Notes: generated by a model not told the origin, from the letters alone. Counted from the first letter of the stretch, positions 10,145 through 21,114 are shown. The stretch: 64,000 bases of DNA from Tyzzerella sp. An114 (GCF_002161055.1 NZ_NFLT01000006.1:154215-218214), one strand, 5' to 3'. Numbers and translations: made by a program.

Positions 10145-10173
10145 ATCATATCATCTAAATAATTAAAAGTCAA
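10145..10173 (-). promoter_or_regulatory. Sigma-A promoter of rpsL
   Basis: On the minus strand TTGACT (10173-10168) and TATGAT (10150-10145) are separated by 17 nt. Transcription would start near 10138, giving a leader of about 95 nt to rpsL. The rest of the 319-nt rpsL-rpoC gap holds only the rpoC terminator; the ribosomal L7Ae-like gene often found here in Firmicutes is absent. Confidence 0.75.
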
Positions 10174-10325
10174 GGCATTTTTCCAAAACTTAACCTTAAA
10201 AAAATGTAGAAAATTAAGGATTTTCCAAGTTTTTTTCCACAAAATTGACATAATAAAACTTTGTTTTCAAAAAAATGCAAAATGATAAATTAAAAGAAAT
10301 CAAATTTTATGGTAAAAATGATAAA

Positions 10326-10347
10326 GGCACAGACAAATGTCTGTGCC
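10326..10347 (-). terminator. Rho-independent terminator after rpoC
   Basis: A perfect 10-bp stem GGCACAGACA/TGTCTGTGCC lies 14 nt beyond the rpoC stop. It is followed on the minus strand by a T-rich stretch (TTTATCATTTTT). Confidence 0.85.
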
Positions 10348-10360
10348 TAAAAATCATAAA

Positions 10361-13300
10361 TTACATTTCATCATCTTCATCATCAGAAGCATCACCAGAA
10401 GGAACAATATCAATATCACGATATCTATTCATACCTGTACCAGCTGGTATAAGCTTACCGATAATAACGTTTTCTTTAAGACCGATAAGAGGGTCAACTT
10501 TGCCTTTGATAGCAGCTTCAGTAAGAACTCTTGTTGTCTCCTGGAATGAAGCAGCTGAAAGGAATGAGTCAGTAGCAAGAGATGCTTTTGTGATACCAAG
10601 AAGTACACGACTTCCCTTAGCAGGCTCTTTTCCTTCTTTTTCAAGAGCTTCGTTTGTATTTTCGAATGTAAGCCAGTCAACAAGGCTTCCTGGAAGGAAA
10701 TCTGTGTCGCCATTTTCTTCGATTTTAACTCTCTTAAGCATCTGACGAACAATAACCTCGATATGTTTATCGTTAATCTCAACACCCTGAAGACGATAAA
10801 CTCTCTGAACTTCCTGTATCATGTAATCCTGAACACCACGAAGTCCTTTAATCTTAAGAATGTCATGTGGGTTAACGCTACCTTCTGTTATTTCGTCACC
10901 GGCTTCAATACGGTCACCGTCATAAACTTTTATTCTTGAACCGTAAGGTATAAGATAATCTTTAACTTCACCTGTTTCAGGATTTGTTATAACAACCTCA
11001 CGTTTTTTCTTTGTATCATTAAGTGTTACAGTACCACCAAACTCAGCGATAATAGCAAGTCCCTTAGGTTTTCTTGCTTCAAAAAGCTCCTCAACACGAG
11101 GAAGACCCTGTGTGATGTCATCTCCGGCAATACCACCAGTATGGAAAGTACGCATTGTAAGCTGTGTACCAGGCTCACCGATAGACTGAGCAGCTATGAT
11201 ACCAACAGACTCACCGATACGAACTGAACGACCACTGGCCATGTTTGCACCGTAACATTTTGAACAAATACCGATTTCAGAACGACAAGTGAGGACAGTT
11301 CTAATAAGAACTTCTTTAACTCCTGCTTTTTCAACTTTTTCAGCAAGGTCAGGAGTAATCATACTGTCTGCATGAACGATAACTTCACCTGTTTCAGGAT
11401 GAAGAATATCATTAACAGACCATCTTCCTCTAATTCTATCCTGTAATCCTTCGATAACTTCGTTACCGTCAACAATAGCTCTAACAACAAGACCTGGAGC
11501 TTCTTTTTCGCTGTCTGCACAACAATCCCATTCACGGATAATAATATCCTGAGAAACGTCAACAAGACGACGTGTAAGATAACCAGAGTCGGCAGTTCTA
11601 AGAGCTGTGTCAGTAAGACCTTTTCTAGCACCGTGAGCAGAAATGAAATACTCAAGAACTGTAAGACCTTCACGGAAGTTAGACTTAATAGGGAGCTCGA
11701 TAATACCACCAGATGGGTTAGCCATAAGACCACGCATACCGGCAAGCTGTTTAATCTGGCTGTTAGAACCACGGGCACCAGAGTTAGCCATCATGAATAT
11801 GTTATTGTATTTACCAAGTCCTTTAAGAAGAGCATCTGTAATCTTATCGTTGGCAATGTTCCAAGCTTCAATTACTTTGTTATGACGTTCTTCATCAGTC
11901 ATAAGACCACGTCTAAATTTCTTTGTGATAACTTCAACTTTGTCTTCAGCTTCTTTAAGGTATTCGCCTTTTTCTTTAGGAATTTCCATATCAGAAACAG
12001 AAACTGTAAGAGCAGCTCTAGTTGAGAATTTATAACCGAGAGCTTTAATCTTATCGAGAACAACAGCAGTTTCAGTTGAACCACATTTATTTATACATCT
12101 ATTTATAATTTTACCAATTCCCTTTTTATCTACAAGGAAATCAATTTCATATCTAAATTTATCTTCTTCGTTTGTTCTATCAACATAACCAAGGTTCTGA
12201 GGAATAGCTTCATTAAATATTATGAAACCAACAGTTGTAGGAACAATTCTTGTTTCTTTAACACCGTTAAATTCCATAGTTTTTCTAACTTTGATACGAG
12301 CATGAAGTGAAACTTCATGGTTATCATAAGCAAGAAGAGCCTCGTTTTCATCTTTAAACACTTTACCTTCACCAGGCTCACCGTCTTTAGTGAGTGTAAG
12401 ATAGTACATACCTAAAATCATGTCCTGTGAAGGAACAGTAACAGGAGCACCATCAGAAGGTTTTAAAAGGTTGTTTGGTGAAAGAAGAAGGAAACGGCAT
12501 TCTGCCTGTGCCTCAACAGAAAGAGGAACGTGAACAGCCATCTGGTCACCGTCGAAGTCAGCATTGTAAGCTGTACAAACGAGTGGGTGAAGTTTAATAG
12601 CTCTACCTTCAACAAGTTTAGGTTCAAATGCCTGAATACCAAGTCTGTGAAGTGTAGGTGCACGGTTAAGCATAACTGGGTGTTCTTTGATAACATCTTC
12701 TAAGACATCCCAAACTTCAGTCTGTAATCTTTCAACCATTCTTTTTGCTGATTTAATATTATGTGCAAGACCGTCTTCAACAAGTTTCTTCATAACGAAA
12801 GGCTTAAATAATTCAATAGCCATTTCTTTAGGAAGACCACACTGATAAATCTTAAGGTCAGGACCTACAACGATAACAGAACGTCCGGAGTAGTCAACAC
12901 GTTTTCCGAGAAGGTTCTGACGGAAACGTCCCTGTTTACCTTTAAGCATATCTGAAAGAGATTTAAGAGGTCTGTTTCCAGGACCTGTAACAGGTCTACC
13001 ACGACGACCATTATCAATAAGGGCGTCAACAGCTTCCTGAAGCATTCTCTTTTCATTTCTAACGATAATATCAGGAGCACCAAGCTCAAGAAGTCTTTTA
13101 AGACGGTTATTTCTATTTATAACACGTCTATAAAGGTCATTAAGGTCACTTGTTGCAAAACGTCCACCGTCAAGCTGTACCATAGGACGAATGTCTGGTG
13201 GAATAACAGGGATTGCATCAAGTATCATCCATTCAGGTTTGTTATTTGAAGTTCTAAATGACTCAATAACCTCAAGTCTCTTTATAATTCTAATTCTCTT

Positions 13301-13918
13301 CTGACCTGTTGTATCAACAAGCTGTTTTTTAAGCTCAACAGACTCTTTTTCAAGGTCAATATCCATAAGGAGCTGTTTAATAGCTTCAGCACCCATACCA
13401 ACTTTGAAAGTATTACCCCATCTGTCATAAGCATCTCTGAATTCTTTTTCAGTAAGAAGCTGTTTATAAGTAAGGTCAGTATCTCCACTGTCAAGTACAA
13501 CATATGAAGCAAAGTAGAGAACTTTTTCAAGAGCTCTTGGGCTCATAGAAAGTATGAGACCCATTCTTGAAGGAATACCTTTAAAATACCAGATATGTGA
13601 CACAGGAGCTGCAAGCTCGATGTGTCCCATTCTCTCACGACGTACCTTTGACTTTGTAACTTCAACGCCACATCTGTCACAGACAACGCCTTTGTATCTT
13701 ATTCTTTTATATTTACCACAGTGACACTCCCAATCCTTGTTTGGTCCGAAAATTCTTTCACAGAAAAGACCGTCCTTTTCAGGTTTGAGTGTTCTGTAAT
13801 TTATAGTTTCAGGTTTTTTAACCTCTCCTCTGGACCATTCACGGATTTTTTCAGGAGAAGCCAGACCGATTTTAATAGAATCGAAAACTATACCCTGTTC
13901 TGTATTCTGTGTTGCCAT
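10361..13918 (-). CDS. rpoC: RNA polymerase beta' subunit
   Basis: This is the catalytic beta' subunit of RNA polymerase. The 1185-aa product has the N-terminal zinc site [20 protein letters not shown], the clamp and rudder, the Mg-binding [12 protein letters not shown] motif (about residue 450-460), the bridge helix/trigger loop region [18 protein letters not shown] and the second Cys cluster [13 protein letters not shown]. Its length is normal for Clostridia. The C-terminus is acidic (SDDEDDEM). SD GAAAGGAGAT precedes the ATG. It lies 16 nt after rpoB in one operon. Confidence 0.98.
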   Translation of the reverse strand: MATQNTEQGIVFDSIKIGLASPEKIREWSRGEVKKPETINYRTLKPEKDGLFCERIFGPNKDWECHCGKYKRIRYKGVVCDRCGVEVTKSKVRRERMGHIELAAPVSHIWYFKGIPSRMGLILSMSPRALEKVLYFASYVVLDSGDTDLTYKQLLTEKEFRDAYDRWGNTFKVGMGAEAIKQLLMDIDLEKESVELKKQLVDTTGQKRIRIIKRLEVIESFRTSNNKPEWMILDAIPVIPPDIRPMVQLDGGRFATSDLNDLYRRVINRNNRLKRLLELGAPDIIVRNEKRMLQEAVDALIDNGRRGRPVTGPGNRPLKSLSDMLKGKQGRFRQNLLGKRVDYSGRSVIVVGPDLKIYQCGLPKEMAIELFKPFVMKKLVEDGLAHNIKSAKRMVERLQTEVWDVLEDVIKEHPVMLNRAPTLHRLGIQAFEPKLVEGRAIKLHPLVCTAYNADFDGDQMAVHVPLSVEAQAECRFLLLSPNNLLKPSDGAPVTVPSQDMILGMYYLTLTKDGEPGEGKVFKDENEALLAYDNHEVSLHARIKVRKTMEFNGVKETRIVPTTVGFIIFNEAIPQNLGYVDRTNEEDKFRYEIDFLVDKKGIGKIINRCINKCGSTETAVVLDKIKALGYKFSTRAALTVSVSDMEIPKEKGEYLKEAEDKVEVITKKFRRGLMTDEERHNKVIEAWNIANDKITDALLKGLGKYNNIFMMANSGARGSNSQIKQLAGMRGLMANPSGGIIELPIKSNFREGLTVLEYFISAHGARKGLTDTALRTADSGYLTRRLVDVSQDIIIREWDCCADSEKEAPGLVVRAIVDGNEVIEGLQDRIRGRWSVNDILHPETGEVIVHADSMITPDLAEKVEKAGVKEVLIRTVLTCRSEIGICSKCYGANMASGRSVRIGESVGIIAAQSIGEPGTQLTMRTFHTGGIAGDDITQGLPRVEELFEARKPKGLAIIAEFGGTVTLNDTKKKREVVITNPETGEVKDYLIPYGSRIKVYDGDRIEAGDEITEGSVNPHDILKIKGLRGVQDYMIQEVQRVYRLQGVEINDKHIEVIVRQMLKRVKIEENGDTDFLPGSLVDWLTFENTNEALEKEGKEPAKGSRVLLGITKASLATDSFLSAASFQETTRVLTEAAIKGKVDPLIGLKENVIIGKLIPAGTGMNRYRDIDIVPSGDASDDEDDEM

Positions 13919-13934
13919 GGTTCAATCTCCTTTC

Positions 13935-16900
13935 TTATTCCTCGTCAAAATCCGAAAAATCATCATCAAGACTTAAATCATCTGATAAAACATCATCAGA
14001 ATAATCGTCTTTTAAGAATGCATCATCAGACATATCATCTCCAAAGATAAAGTTTGAAATTTTTTCATCTTCATCTTCCTCAGCACTCTGATATTTACCT
14101 TTGTAGTAATCATCGTCGTCATCGTCTCTTTCGAAACCATCGATTTTTACATTAAGATCATCAACGTCATCAATAGACTCTTTAATTTCAACTTCTGTAT
14201 TGTCGTCACGAAGAACTCTTATATCAAGAGCAAGTGACTGAAGTTCTTTAAGAAGAACTTTGAATGACTCAGGAACGCCAGGTTCAGGGATATTTTCACC
14301 CTTAACAATAGCTTCATAAGTCTTAACACGACCAACGATGTCGTCAGATTTAACAGTAAGTATTTCCTGAAGTGTGTAAGCAGCACCATAAGCTTCAAGT
14401 GCCCAAACCTCCATCTCTCCGAAACGCTGTCCACCAAACTGTGCTTTACCACCAAGAGGCTGCTGTGTAACAAGAGAGTAAGGACCTGTTGAACGAGCAT
14501 GGATTTTATCGTCAACAAGGTGGTGGAGTTTAAGGTAGTGCATGAAACCTATTGTAACTCTATTATCAAAGAATTCTCCAGTACGTCCGTCACGAAGTTT
14601 AACTTTACCATCACGGCTTAACTGAACACCTTTCCATTCTTCTCTATGGTCTCTGTTTTCCCAGAGTTCTTCATAAATATCACCGTCAAGGAGTTCTTTC
14701 CATTTTTCGGAGAACTCGTCCCAATCAAGATTTACATAATCGTTTGCCATTTCGAGAGTATCCATAATGTCAATCTCGTCAGCACCGTCAAATACAGGTG
14801 TAGCAATCTTCCAGCCAAGAGCTTTTGCAGCAAGGCTTAAGTGAGTTTCAAGGACCTGACCGATATTCATACGAGAAGGAATACCAAGTGGGTTAAGAAC
14901 TATATCCAAAGGTCTACCGTTTTCAAGGAATGGCATATCCTCTTTAGGAAGAACTCTGGAGACAACACCTTTGTTACCGTGACGTCCGGCCATTTTATCA
15001 CCAACAGAAATCTTACGTTTCTGAGCAATATATACACGAACAAGCTGGTTTACACCAGGTCCAATATCGTCGCCATTTTCTCTTGTAAATATTTTTACAT
15101 CTACAATGATACCGCTCTCACCATGAGGAACACGGAGTGAAGTATCTCTAACTTCTCTCGCTTTCTCTCCAAAGATAGCACGGAGAAGTCTTTCTTCTGC
15201 TGTAAGTTCAGTTTCACCCTTAGGTGTAACTTTACCAACAAGAATATCGTTTGCACGAACCTCAGCACCAATACGGATAATACCTCTTTCGTCAAGGTCA
15301 CGAAGTGCGTCCTCACCTACGTTAGGTATATCTCTTGTGATTTCTTCAGGTCCGAGTTTTGTATCTCTTGCTTCAGCTTCAAATTCATTTATATGAACAG
15401 ATGTGTAAACATCTTCCTGAACAAGTCTTTCACTAAGAAGAACGGCGTCCTCGTAGTTATAACCTTCCCAAGTCATGAAACCTATAAGAGGGTTTTTACC
15501 GAGAGCAAGTTCTCCGTTTGATGTAGAAGCACCATCAGCAATAATCTGACCAGCTTTTACATTATCACCAAAGTTGATAATAGGTCTCTGGTTAAGACAA
15601 GTTGACTGGTTACTTCTCTGATATTTAATAAGTTTATATTTATCTCTCTTACCTGTTTCTGTTTTAATAACGATTTCGTCGGAAGAAATTCTTTCAACAA
15701 CACCGTCATTTTTAGCAATAACACAGATACCAGAGTCTTTAGCTGTTTTATATTCCATACCTGTTCCGACAATAGGTGAGTCTGTCACTAAAAGTGGCAC
15801 CGCCTGACGCTGCATGTTAGAACCCATGAGGGCACGGTTAGCGTCGTCATTTTCAAGGAAAGGAATAAGAGCAGTAGCAACTGAAACCATCTGTTTTGGA
15901 GAAACGTCCATAAGGTTGATTTGTTTCTCGTCAACTTCTATTGTATCGTCACGGAAACGACCAGCTACTTTCTTGTGAACGAAATATCCGTTTTCATCAA
16001 GAGGTTCATTAGCCTGTGCAACCATGAAGTTTTCTTCTTCGTCAGCTGTTACATATATAAATTCATCTGTAACACGTGGTCTTTCTCCAGAGTGGTCAAC
16101 TACTCTATAAGGAGCTTCAATGAAACCATACTCATTTATTCTTGCGAATGTTGCAAGGGAGTTAATAAGACCGATGTTAGGACCTTCAGGAGTTTCGATA
16201 GGACACATTCTACCGTAGTGAGAATGGTGAACGTCACGAACTTCGAAACCAGCTCTCTCTCTTGAAAGACCACCAGGACCGAGGGCTGAAAGTCTTCTCT
16301 TATGAGTAAGCTCTGAAAGTGGGTTATTCTGGTCCATAAACTGTGAAAGCTGTGAACTTCCAAAGAACTCTTTAATAGCAGCTGTTACAGGCTTAACATT
16401 AATAAGGTTCTGAGGAATAGCAGCATCTATATCCTGAGTAGTCATTCTTTCACGAACAACTCTCTCCATTCTTGTAAGACCAATTCTGAACTGGTTCTGT
16501 AAAAGCTCACCTACTGAACGAATACGTCTGTTTCCTAAGTGGTCGATATCGTCCACATTACCGAAACCGTAGTCAAGCTGCATAACATAGTTTATTGAAG
16601 CCATAATATCTTCAAGAGTAATATGTTTTGGAACAAGTTCATGCATATTTTCCTTAATAGCTTCTTTAATTTCCTGTGGATTTTCATATTCCTCAAGAAT
16701 TTTAGCAAGTACAGGATAATATACTTTTTCTTTTATATTAAGGTCTTTAGCTGTAAGACCATATTCACTTATGAAGCAATCAATATCAACAACCTGATTT
16801 GTAAGTATTTTGATATTTCTCTCTTCACCTTCAACTGTAATATAAACGAAAGGAATACCAGTATTCTGAATATCCTCACAGTTTTCCATAGTAAGTTTTG

Positions 16901-17831
16901 TACCTGCCTCACAAACTATCTCACCTGTAAGTGGGTCGATAACATCCTCTGCAAGTTCAGCACCTGCAATACGGTTTTTAAGGGCAAGTTTTTTATTAAA
17001 TTTATAACGTCCAACCTTAGCAAGGTCATAACGTTTAGGGTCAAAGAACATACCTCTTAAAAGAGTTTCTGAACTTTCTACTGTTGGTGGCTCACCTGGA
17101 CGGAGTTTTTTATAAATCTCAATAAGACCTTCCTCATAAGATTTACTTACGTCCTTTTCAATAGTCGCAAGAATTTTAGGCTCTTCGCCAAAAAGTTCAA
17201 CGATTTCAGAGTCTGAACCGATACCTAAAGCTCTTATAAGAACAGTAACAGGAACTTTTCTTGTACGGTCAACACGTACATAGAAAACATCATTTGAATC
17301 TGTCTCATATTCAAGCCAAGCTCCACGGTTAGGAATAACAGTTGAAGAAAGAAGTTTCTTTCCTACTTTGTCAAAGTCTGAAGCGTAGTATATACCGGGT
17401 GAACGTACAAGCTGGCTTACAATAACACGCTCTGCACCATTTATGACAAAAGTACCTGTCTCTGTCATGAGAGGGAATTCTCCCATAAATATTTCCTGCT
17501 CTTTAATTTCATCGAGCTCTTTGTTTATAAGTCTTGCCTTAACTTTAAGGGAAGCTGCATAAGTTGCATCTCTTTCCTTACATTCTTCAATAGAATACTT
17601 AGGCTCTGAATCCAAAGAAAAGTCGGTAAAACGAAGAATGATGTTACCGCTGAAATCAGTTATAGGGTTTATGTCGTCAAATACTTCTGAAAGACCTTCC
17701 TCTAAAAACCACTTGTAACTTTCTTTCTGAACTTCAATAAGGTTTGGCATTTCAAGAACTTCATTTATTCTTGAGTAGCTTTTCCTTGCTCCGTCACCGT
17801 ACTGGACAGAGTGAATTCTGTTTTTTTCCAT
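13935..17831 (-). CDS. rpoB: RNA polymerase beta subunit
   Basis: The beta subunit forms the other half of the RNA polymerase active site. The 1298-aa product has the rifampicin-binding region [30 protein letters not shown], and [15 protein letters not shown] with catalytic-site lysines and [20 protein letters not shown] near the C-terminus. The ATG at 17831 has SD GAGGGG; the TTG at 17846 lies just upstream of and into that SD and is rejected. The last ~85 residues are an Asp/Glu-rich tail (including runs of five or six Asp), longer than in many relatives. The gene is not preceded by rplJ-rplL. Confidence 0.98.
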   Translation of the reverse strand: MEKNRIHSVQYGDGARKSYSRINEVLEMPNLIEVQKESYKWFLEEGLSEVFDDINPITDFSGNIILRFTDFSLDSEPKYSIEECKERDATYAASLKVKARLINKELDEIKEQEIFMGEFPLMTETGTFVINGAERVIVSQLVRSPGIYYASDFDKVGKKLLSSTVIPNRGAWLEYETDSNDVFYVRVDRTRKVPVTVLIRALGIGSDSEIVELFGEEPKILATIEKDVSKSYEEGLIEIYKKLRPGEPPTVESSETLLRGMFFDPKRYDLAKVGRYKFNKKLALKNRIAGAELAEDVIDPLTGEIVCEAGTKLTMENCEDIQNTGIPFVYITVEGEERNIKILTNQVVDIDCFISEYGLTAKDLNIKEKVYYPVLAKILEEYENPQEIKEAIKENMHELVPKHITLEDIMASINYVMQLDYGFGNVDDIDHLGNRRIRSVGELLQNQFRIGLTRMERVVRERMTTQDIDAAIPQNLINVKPVTAAIKEFFGSSQLSQFMDQNNPLSELTHKRRLSALGPGGLSRERAGFEVRDVHHSHYGRMCPIETPEGPNIGLINSLATFARINEYGFIEAPYRVVDHSGERPRVTDEFIYVTADEEENFMVAQANEPLDENGYFVHKKVAGRFRDDTIEVDEKQINLMDVSPKQMVSVATALIPFLENDDANRALMGSNMQRQAVPLLVTDSPIVGTGMEYKTAKDSGICVIAKNDGVVERISSDEIVIKTETGKRDKYKLIKYQRSNQSTCLNQRPIINFGDNVKAGQIIADGASTSNGELALGKNPLIGFMTWEGYNYEDAVLLSERLVQEDVYTSVHINEFEAEARDTKLGPEEITRDIPNVGEDALRDLDERGIIRIGAEVRANDILVGKVTPKGETELTAEERLLRAIFGEKAREVRDTSLRVPHGESGIIVDVKIFTRENGDDIGPGVNQLVRVYIAQKRKISVGDKMAGRHGNKGVVSRVLPKEDMPFLENGRPLDIVLNPLGIPSRMNIGQVLETHLSLAAKALGWKIATPVFDGADEIDIMDTLEMANDYVNLDWDEFSEKWKELLDGDIYEELWENRDHREEWKGVQLSRDGKVKLRDGRTGEFFDNRVTIGFMHYLKLHHLVDDKIHARSTGPYSLVTQQPLGGKAQFGGQRFGEMEVWALEAYGAAYTLQEILTVKSDDIVGRVKTYEAIVKGENIPEPGVPESFKVLLKELQSLALDIRVLRDDNTEVEIKESIDDVDDLNVKIDGFERDDDDDDYYKGKYQSAEEDEDEKISNFIFGDDMSDDAFLKDDYSDDVLSDDLSLDDDFSDFDEE

Positions 17832-18100
17832 AAAGTCACCCCTCAAAAAATTTAAAAACTATCTTAACGTAAAAAAATTAGAGCTGCCTAAACAAAGCTA
17901 GACCTTTGAACAAACTGTCTTTAATCAACAGCCTGAAACAAAAGCCGCAAAATTTAAGAAATTCTAATGAAATTTTACTTTTCTTACAAAAAAGAAAAGA
18001 TACTGTGTAAAATTACAAAATAATCACCAAAAGGCAATTTATATTAGTTACAATTTTTTAATGTATTTTACAACACATAAATTTTAACCAAAAATATATG
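17832..18100 (-). other. Untranslated region upstream of rpoB
   Basis: No gene is seen here. Minus-strand RNA would contain a hairpin CTTTTCTT/AAGAAAAG at 17978-17999. Nearer to rpoB it has paired segments around 17895-17945 (CTTTTG with CAAAGG, CTGT with ACAG). I could not identify a convincing -35/-10 pair for rpoB by eye. The region separates rpoB from the oppositely transcribed small-RNA candidate. Confidence 0.4.
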
Positions 18101-18129
18101 TTGAAATATAATTTGCATTGTGCTATAAT
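18101..18129 (+). promoter_or_regulatory. Sigma-A promoter of a candidate small RNA
   Basis: TTGAAA (18101-18106) and TATAAT (18124-18129) are separated by exactly 17 nt on the plus strand. No coding gene lies downstream. The predicted start near 18136 is followed within 80 nt by a strong terminator. Confidence 0.65.
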
Positions 18130-18135
18130 AAATCC

Positions 18136-18214
18136 AAAGCAATGTAATGTTTGTATCATAGCGTTATGTTTCATAATTTTAGCATATCAAGACCTTTTTG
18201 TCAAGGTCTTTTTG
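18136..18214 (+). ncRNA. Candidate small RNA opposite the rpoB leader
   Basis: A consensus promoter and a plus-oriented Rho-independent terminator bound about 78 nt without an SD-preceded ORF. The 60-codon frame that overlaps it starts at 18098, upstream of the predicted RNA, and lacks a ribosome-binding site. The RNA would consist of an AT-rich, mostly single-stranded 5' part and the terminator hairpin. I recognise no known family. Transcription runs away from rpoB and towards the end of the convergent zinc-ribbon gene. Confidence 0.5.
18189..18214 (+). terminator. Terminator of the candidate small RNA
   Basis: AAGACCTT (18189-18196) pairs with AAGGTCTT (18203-18210) and is followed on the plus strand by TTTGTTTTG. 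There is no T-run on the minus-strand side, which gives the orientation. Confidence 0.75.
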
Positions 18215-18309
18215 TTTTGCCCTTTTTTAAAAAAGCCTTTAAATACAAGCCTTCCCCCTTATTTAATTATTTCAATATAATTTTTGGAAATTTTTTTCAA
18301 AAACAATAA

Positions 18310-18340
18310 ATGCTTTTTAAAGCATTGCCCTAAAAAGCAT
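18310..18340 (-). terminator. Terminator after the CD1247-like gene
   Basis: The 10-bp arms ATGCTTTTTA (18310-18319) and TAAAAAGCAT (18331-18340) form a stem with an 11-nt loop. On the minus strand TTTATTGTTTTTG follows. It lies about 130 nt after the stop codon of the zinc-ribbon gene. Confidence 0.6.
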
Positions 18341-18471
18341 TTTATAAACATATTTTCAAAAAATACACAATAGTTATAATATTTTTACACCAAAATTTTT
18401 GCTAAAAATACAACAAAAAAATTTTCAAAAAATTGCAATTTCGTCACTTTTTATTTACATATATTTACAAA

Positions 18472-18804
18472 TCAGTCTTCAAAGTCCTCATCAGTGAAAT
18501 CTGTGGCACAAACAGGTATCATATTTCCACATTTAGGACATGGAATTTCTTCTTCTTCCTCAAAAACTTCCTCAGAAACTTCTATCTCCTCACCACATTC
18601 AGGGCATATAAAAGCATACTCATATGTAGCTTCCCCATTACCGTCTTCACCAAACTGTTCAAGTATTCCATCAAGAAGCTCTCCCATATCATCAAGAACA
18701 TCAGCAAAGGCAGCAAAAACTTTACCCTCTTTTGTATCCTCTGAAAAACCGCTTTCTTTACAGAAATTTCTTAAATAATCAACTTTGTCCTTAAAATAAT
18801 CCAT
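18472..18804 (-). CDS. CD1247-type small zinc-ribbon protein
   Basis: The 110-aa protein has an N-terminal helical region (residues 1-50, KDKVDYLRNFCKESGFSEDT and KVFAAFADVLDDMGELL), an acidic linker and a C-terminal zinc ribbon with two CxxC pairs, ICPECGEE and IPCPKCGN. This layout matches the widespread Clostridia family whose N-terminal domain is named after C. difficile CD1247. Its function is unknown; a role in sensing or protein contact is possible. SD TAGGAGG lies 6 nt before the ATG. It follows efp but with its own gap, so operon membership is uncertain. Confidence 0.7.
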   Translation of the reverse strand: MDYFKDKVDYLRNFCKESGFSEDTKEGKVFAAFADVLDDMGELLDGILEQFGEDGNGEATYEYAFICPECGEEIEVSEEVFEEEEEIPCPKCGNMIPVCATDFTDEDFED

Positions 18805-18868
18805 AAATTTTACCTCCTAAAAAAATAAGGTGCAGAATAATTTTTTCTGCACCAAAAATTTAAAATAA

Positions 18869-19426
18869 TTAAGCTCTACCTAAGTATTCGCCTGTACGAG
18901 TATCAATCTTGATAACTTCACCCTGATTGATGAAAAGAGGTACCTGAACACTAGCACCTGTCTCAACAACAGCTGGTTTTGTAGCACCCTGTGCTGTATT
19001 TCCTGCAAATCCTGGTTCTGTTTCAGTAATTTCAAGCTCTACAAATAATGGAGGCTCAATACCGAAAACCTGTCCTTCGTAAGAAAGTATTTTAACCATT
19101 TCATTTTCTTTAACGAATTTAAGAGCATCTCCAACATCAGATGCATTAACAGCAATCTGGTCAAATGTCTCTGTATTCATAAAGTGGAAAAGGTCGCCAT
19201 CTGTGTAAAGATACTGCATATCAAGTCTATCAATATGTGCTCTAGGCATTTTTTCAGTTGGTCTGAAAGTTTTTTCTACAACTGCTCCTGTTTTAAGATT
19301 TTTAATTTTTGTACGAACGAAAGCTGCTCCTTTACCTGGTTTAACGTGCTGGAACTCAAGAATAACGTAAATTTCGCCTTCGTATTCCATTGTTACACCA
19401 TTTCTAAATTCACCTGCTGAAATCAT
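18869..19426 (-). CDS. efp: Elongation factor P
   Basis: EF-P relieves ribosomes stalled on polyproline. The 185-aa product has the three-domain EF-P layout. The conserved tip loop [18 protein letters not shown] carries the usual modification-site lysine (about K32), and the protein ends [29 protein letters not shown] lies 7 nt upstream of the ATG. No modification enzymes lie nearby. Length and motifs are ordinary. Confidence 0.97.
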   Translation of the reverse strand: MISAGEFRNGVTMEYEGEIYVILEFQHVKPGKGAAFVRTKIKNLKTGAVVEKTFRPTEKMPRAHIDRLDMQYLYTDGDLFHFMNTETFDQIAVNASDVGDALKFVKENEMVKILSYEGQVFGIEPPLFVELEITETEPGFAGNTAQGATKPAVVETGASVQVPLFINQGEVIKIDTRTGEYLGRA

Positions 19427-19528
19427 TAGTTTTCCTCCTCGTTAATAAAACAAATCATCTACTATTTTAAAATAATTTTTTATATTTTTCAATATAAAGT
19501 TTTGATTTTAGGCAAAATAAGGGGTTTT

Positions 19529-20053
19529 TCAGTTAATTTTAAAAGGTTTTATGCCCTCACGTCTGAAATAAAATCCCATAACAAATCTTTCCATTCCTCT
19601 TTTAACCTTTGTTATAAGCTGGTCTCTTTTACATATTGGTGATGTAAGTATAGACAAAGCACCGGCTCTGTTTCCGCACCAAACATCTGTAAAAGCTTGA
19701 TCTCCAATCATAGCTGTTTCTTCAGGTAAAGCATCAAATCTTTTCATAACAGCACGAAGTTTTTTGATACCAGGTTTACCTGCTTTATATACAGCCAGTG
19801 TTCCCAAATTTTCATTAAATATCTCTATTCTCTCTTTATTATTGTTGGAAAGTATTGAAAGTTTAAAGCCTTGCTTTTTTAAAAATTTTAAAAGCTCCAC
19901 AATATCATCATCAGGCTTTGCAACATCAAAAGGAGCAAGAGTATTATCAATATCAAAAACAAGAACTTTTATACTTCTTTTTTTAAGTTCATCAATAGGA
20001 AGCTCATAAACAGACCTTACATACATATCTGGGAAAAATCTGTCAAAAATCAC
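19529..20053 (-). CDS. yqeG: YqeG-family HAD-IIIA phosphatase
   Basis: This is a HAD-superfamily hydrolase of the YqeG type, with motif I VFDIDNTLAPFD (nucleophile Asp), motif II ILSNNN and motif IV region MIGDQAFTDVWCGNRAG. The B. subtilis homologue dephosphorylates phosphatidylglycerophosphate-type or other small substrates; the substrate here is unproven. The GTG at 20053 is preferred because it has SD GAGGTG 6 nt upstream. A TTG at 20071 is in frame but has no ribosome-binding site. The product is 174 aa. Confidence 0.85.
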   Translation of the reverse strand: MIFDRFFPDMYVRSVYELPIDELKKRSIKVLVFDIDNTLAPFDVAKPDDDIVELLKFLKKQGFKLSILSNNNKERIEIFNENLGTLAVYKAGKPGIKKLRAVMKRFDALPEETAMIGDQAFTDVWCGNRAGALSILTSPICKRDQLITKVKRGMERFVMGFYFRREGIKPFKIN

Positions 20054-20085
20054 AAAAAACACCTCAATCAAAAATTCTTTAAAAA

Positions 20086-20114
20086 ATTATATCAAACCTC
20101 TATGATATTGTAAA
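20086..20114 (-). promoter_or_regulatory. Candidate sigma-A promoter of yqeG
   Basis: TTTACA (20114-20109) and TATAAT (20091-20086) are separated by 17 nt on the minus strand, immediately after the metallo-hydrolase gene. Confidence 0.55.
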
Positions 20115-20123
20115 GAAAAAGCC

Positions 20124-20741
20124 TTATCCTCTCATAAAAGGATTATTTTTTCTCTCATAATCAAGAGTAGTTGAAGGGCCATGTCCTGGAAAAACTTTAT
20201 AATCTCCCTTAAACTCAGAAAGCTTTTTAAGTGATTTTATAATTTCTTTATAATCCCCTGTCTCAAAATCTGTTCTTCCACAGCTTCCCTGAAAAAGTGT
20301 GTCTCCTGATATTATACAATCACCTATTAAAAGACAAATACTTCCCTCTGTATGTCCTGGTGTATGCATAACTTTAAAACTCATTTCTCCAACAGTGAAA
20401 GTCTCACCATCTTTCAACAAAACATCAGGTATAATACTTACATCTCCCCCCATATAACAAGAAAGATTTATAGCTGGGTCTTGTAAAACTCTTGTTTCAT
20501 GCTCTCCCGCACAAACCTTACAGCCATATTTTTCTTTAATCTCATCAACAGCACTTATATGGTCTCCATGACCATGAGTAAGTATTATGTATGAAGGCTT
20601 TATATTATTTTTTTCAAAATAATCTTCAAATATTCCAGCATCACCCTCACAATCAATAATAACACAGTTTTTTTCACTGTCTGTAAGAACATAACAGTTT
20701 GTTCCACCATTACCCATAACAAAACATTTCATTTCTATCAT
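20124..20741 (-). CDS. MBL-fold metallohydrolase, glyoxalase-II-like
   Basis: The 205-aa protein has the full metallo-beta-lactamase metal-binding set: THGHGDH (about residue 53-59), HTPGH with its histidine, SGDTLF with the bridging Asp and FPGHGPSTT at the C-terminus. It resembles the short YcbL/YqgX group of thioester hydrolases related to glyoxalase II. The substrate cannot be read from the sequence. The ATG at 20741 with SD AAGGAG is chosen over the frame start at 20765. It is probably monocistronic with respect to yqeG, which has its own promoter. Confidence 0.85.
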   Translation of the reverse strand: MIEMKCFVMGNGGTNCYVLTDSEKNCVIIDCEGDAGIFEDYFEKNNIKPSYIILTHGHGDHISAVDEIKEKYGCKVCAGEHETRVLQDPAINLSCYMGGDVSIIPDVLLKDGETFTVGEMSFKVMHTPGHTEGSICLLIGDCIISGDTLFQGSCGRTDFETGDYKEIIKSLKKLSEFKGDYKVFPGHGPSTTLDYERKNNPFMRG

Positions 20742-20951
20742 TAATCTATCTCTCCTTATTATCACAATTATACTTTAATATGAATATTATAATCATAAAG
20801 TCATTTATCTATCAATATTTTTATATTCCAAAAATATTTTTAATACTTTTGTTCTAAAGTAGCGTATATTTACATATAGATAACATTACCTAAATATTTT
20901 TATAACAGGTTTATGATATTTATTATATATAAGATGAAAGGAGATGATAAT

Positions 20952-21050
20952 ATGAAAAATACTATAACAGTAAACACAGCTAACACAACAAATACAGTTA
21001 ATACAATTCCTGTGGAGGTATTAGAGGAATGTCTTTATCTTATAGACTAA
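20952..21050 (+). CDS. Small 32-aa Thr/Asn-rich protein, unknown
   Basis: The ORF translates as MKNTITVNTANTTNTVNTIP followed by VEVLEECLYLID. It has a near-ideal SD AAAGGAGATGATAAT before the ATG and is followed 10 nt later by a strong terminator, so it has the anatomy of a real short gene. The first 18 residues alternate Thr/Asn/Val; the last 12 are acidic and hydrophobic with a single Cys. No family is recognised and no signal peptide is present. It is the only plus-strand gene in this stretch and lies in a 373-nt gap between the MBL hydrolase and the diguanylate cyclase. Confidence 0.55.
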   Translation: MKNTITVNTANTTNTVNTIPVEVLEECLYLID

Positions 21051-21060
21051 TGATAATATA

Positions 21061-21108
21061 AAAAAAGAGAGTATTTTATTTTTAAAATAAAAAAATACTC
21101 TCTTTTTT
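21061..21108. terminator. Bidirectional terminator
   Basis: The 17-bp arms AAAAAAGAGAGTATTTT (21061-21077) and AAAATACTCTCTTTTTT (21092-21108) give A-tract/T-tract flanks in both directions. It would terminate both the small plus-strand ORF and the convergent diguanylate cyclase gene. Confidence 0.85.
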
Positions 21109-21114
21109 ATTTGT

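Noticed and set aside
18098..18280. 60-codon plus-strand ORF in the rpoB-upstream gap
   Set aside because: It starts before the promoter's -10 box, lacks an SD and crosses the terminator hairpin; a small RNA explains the signals better.
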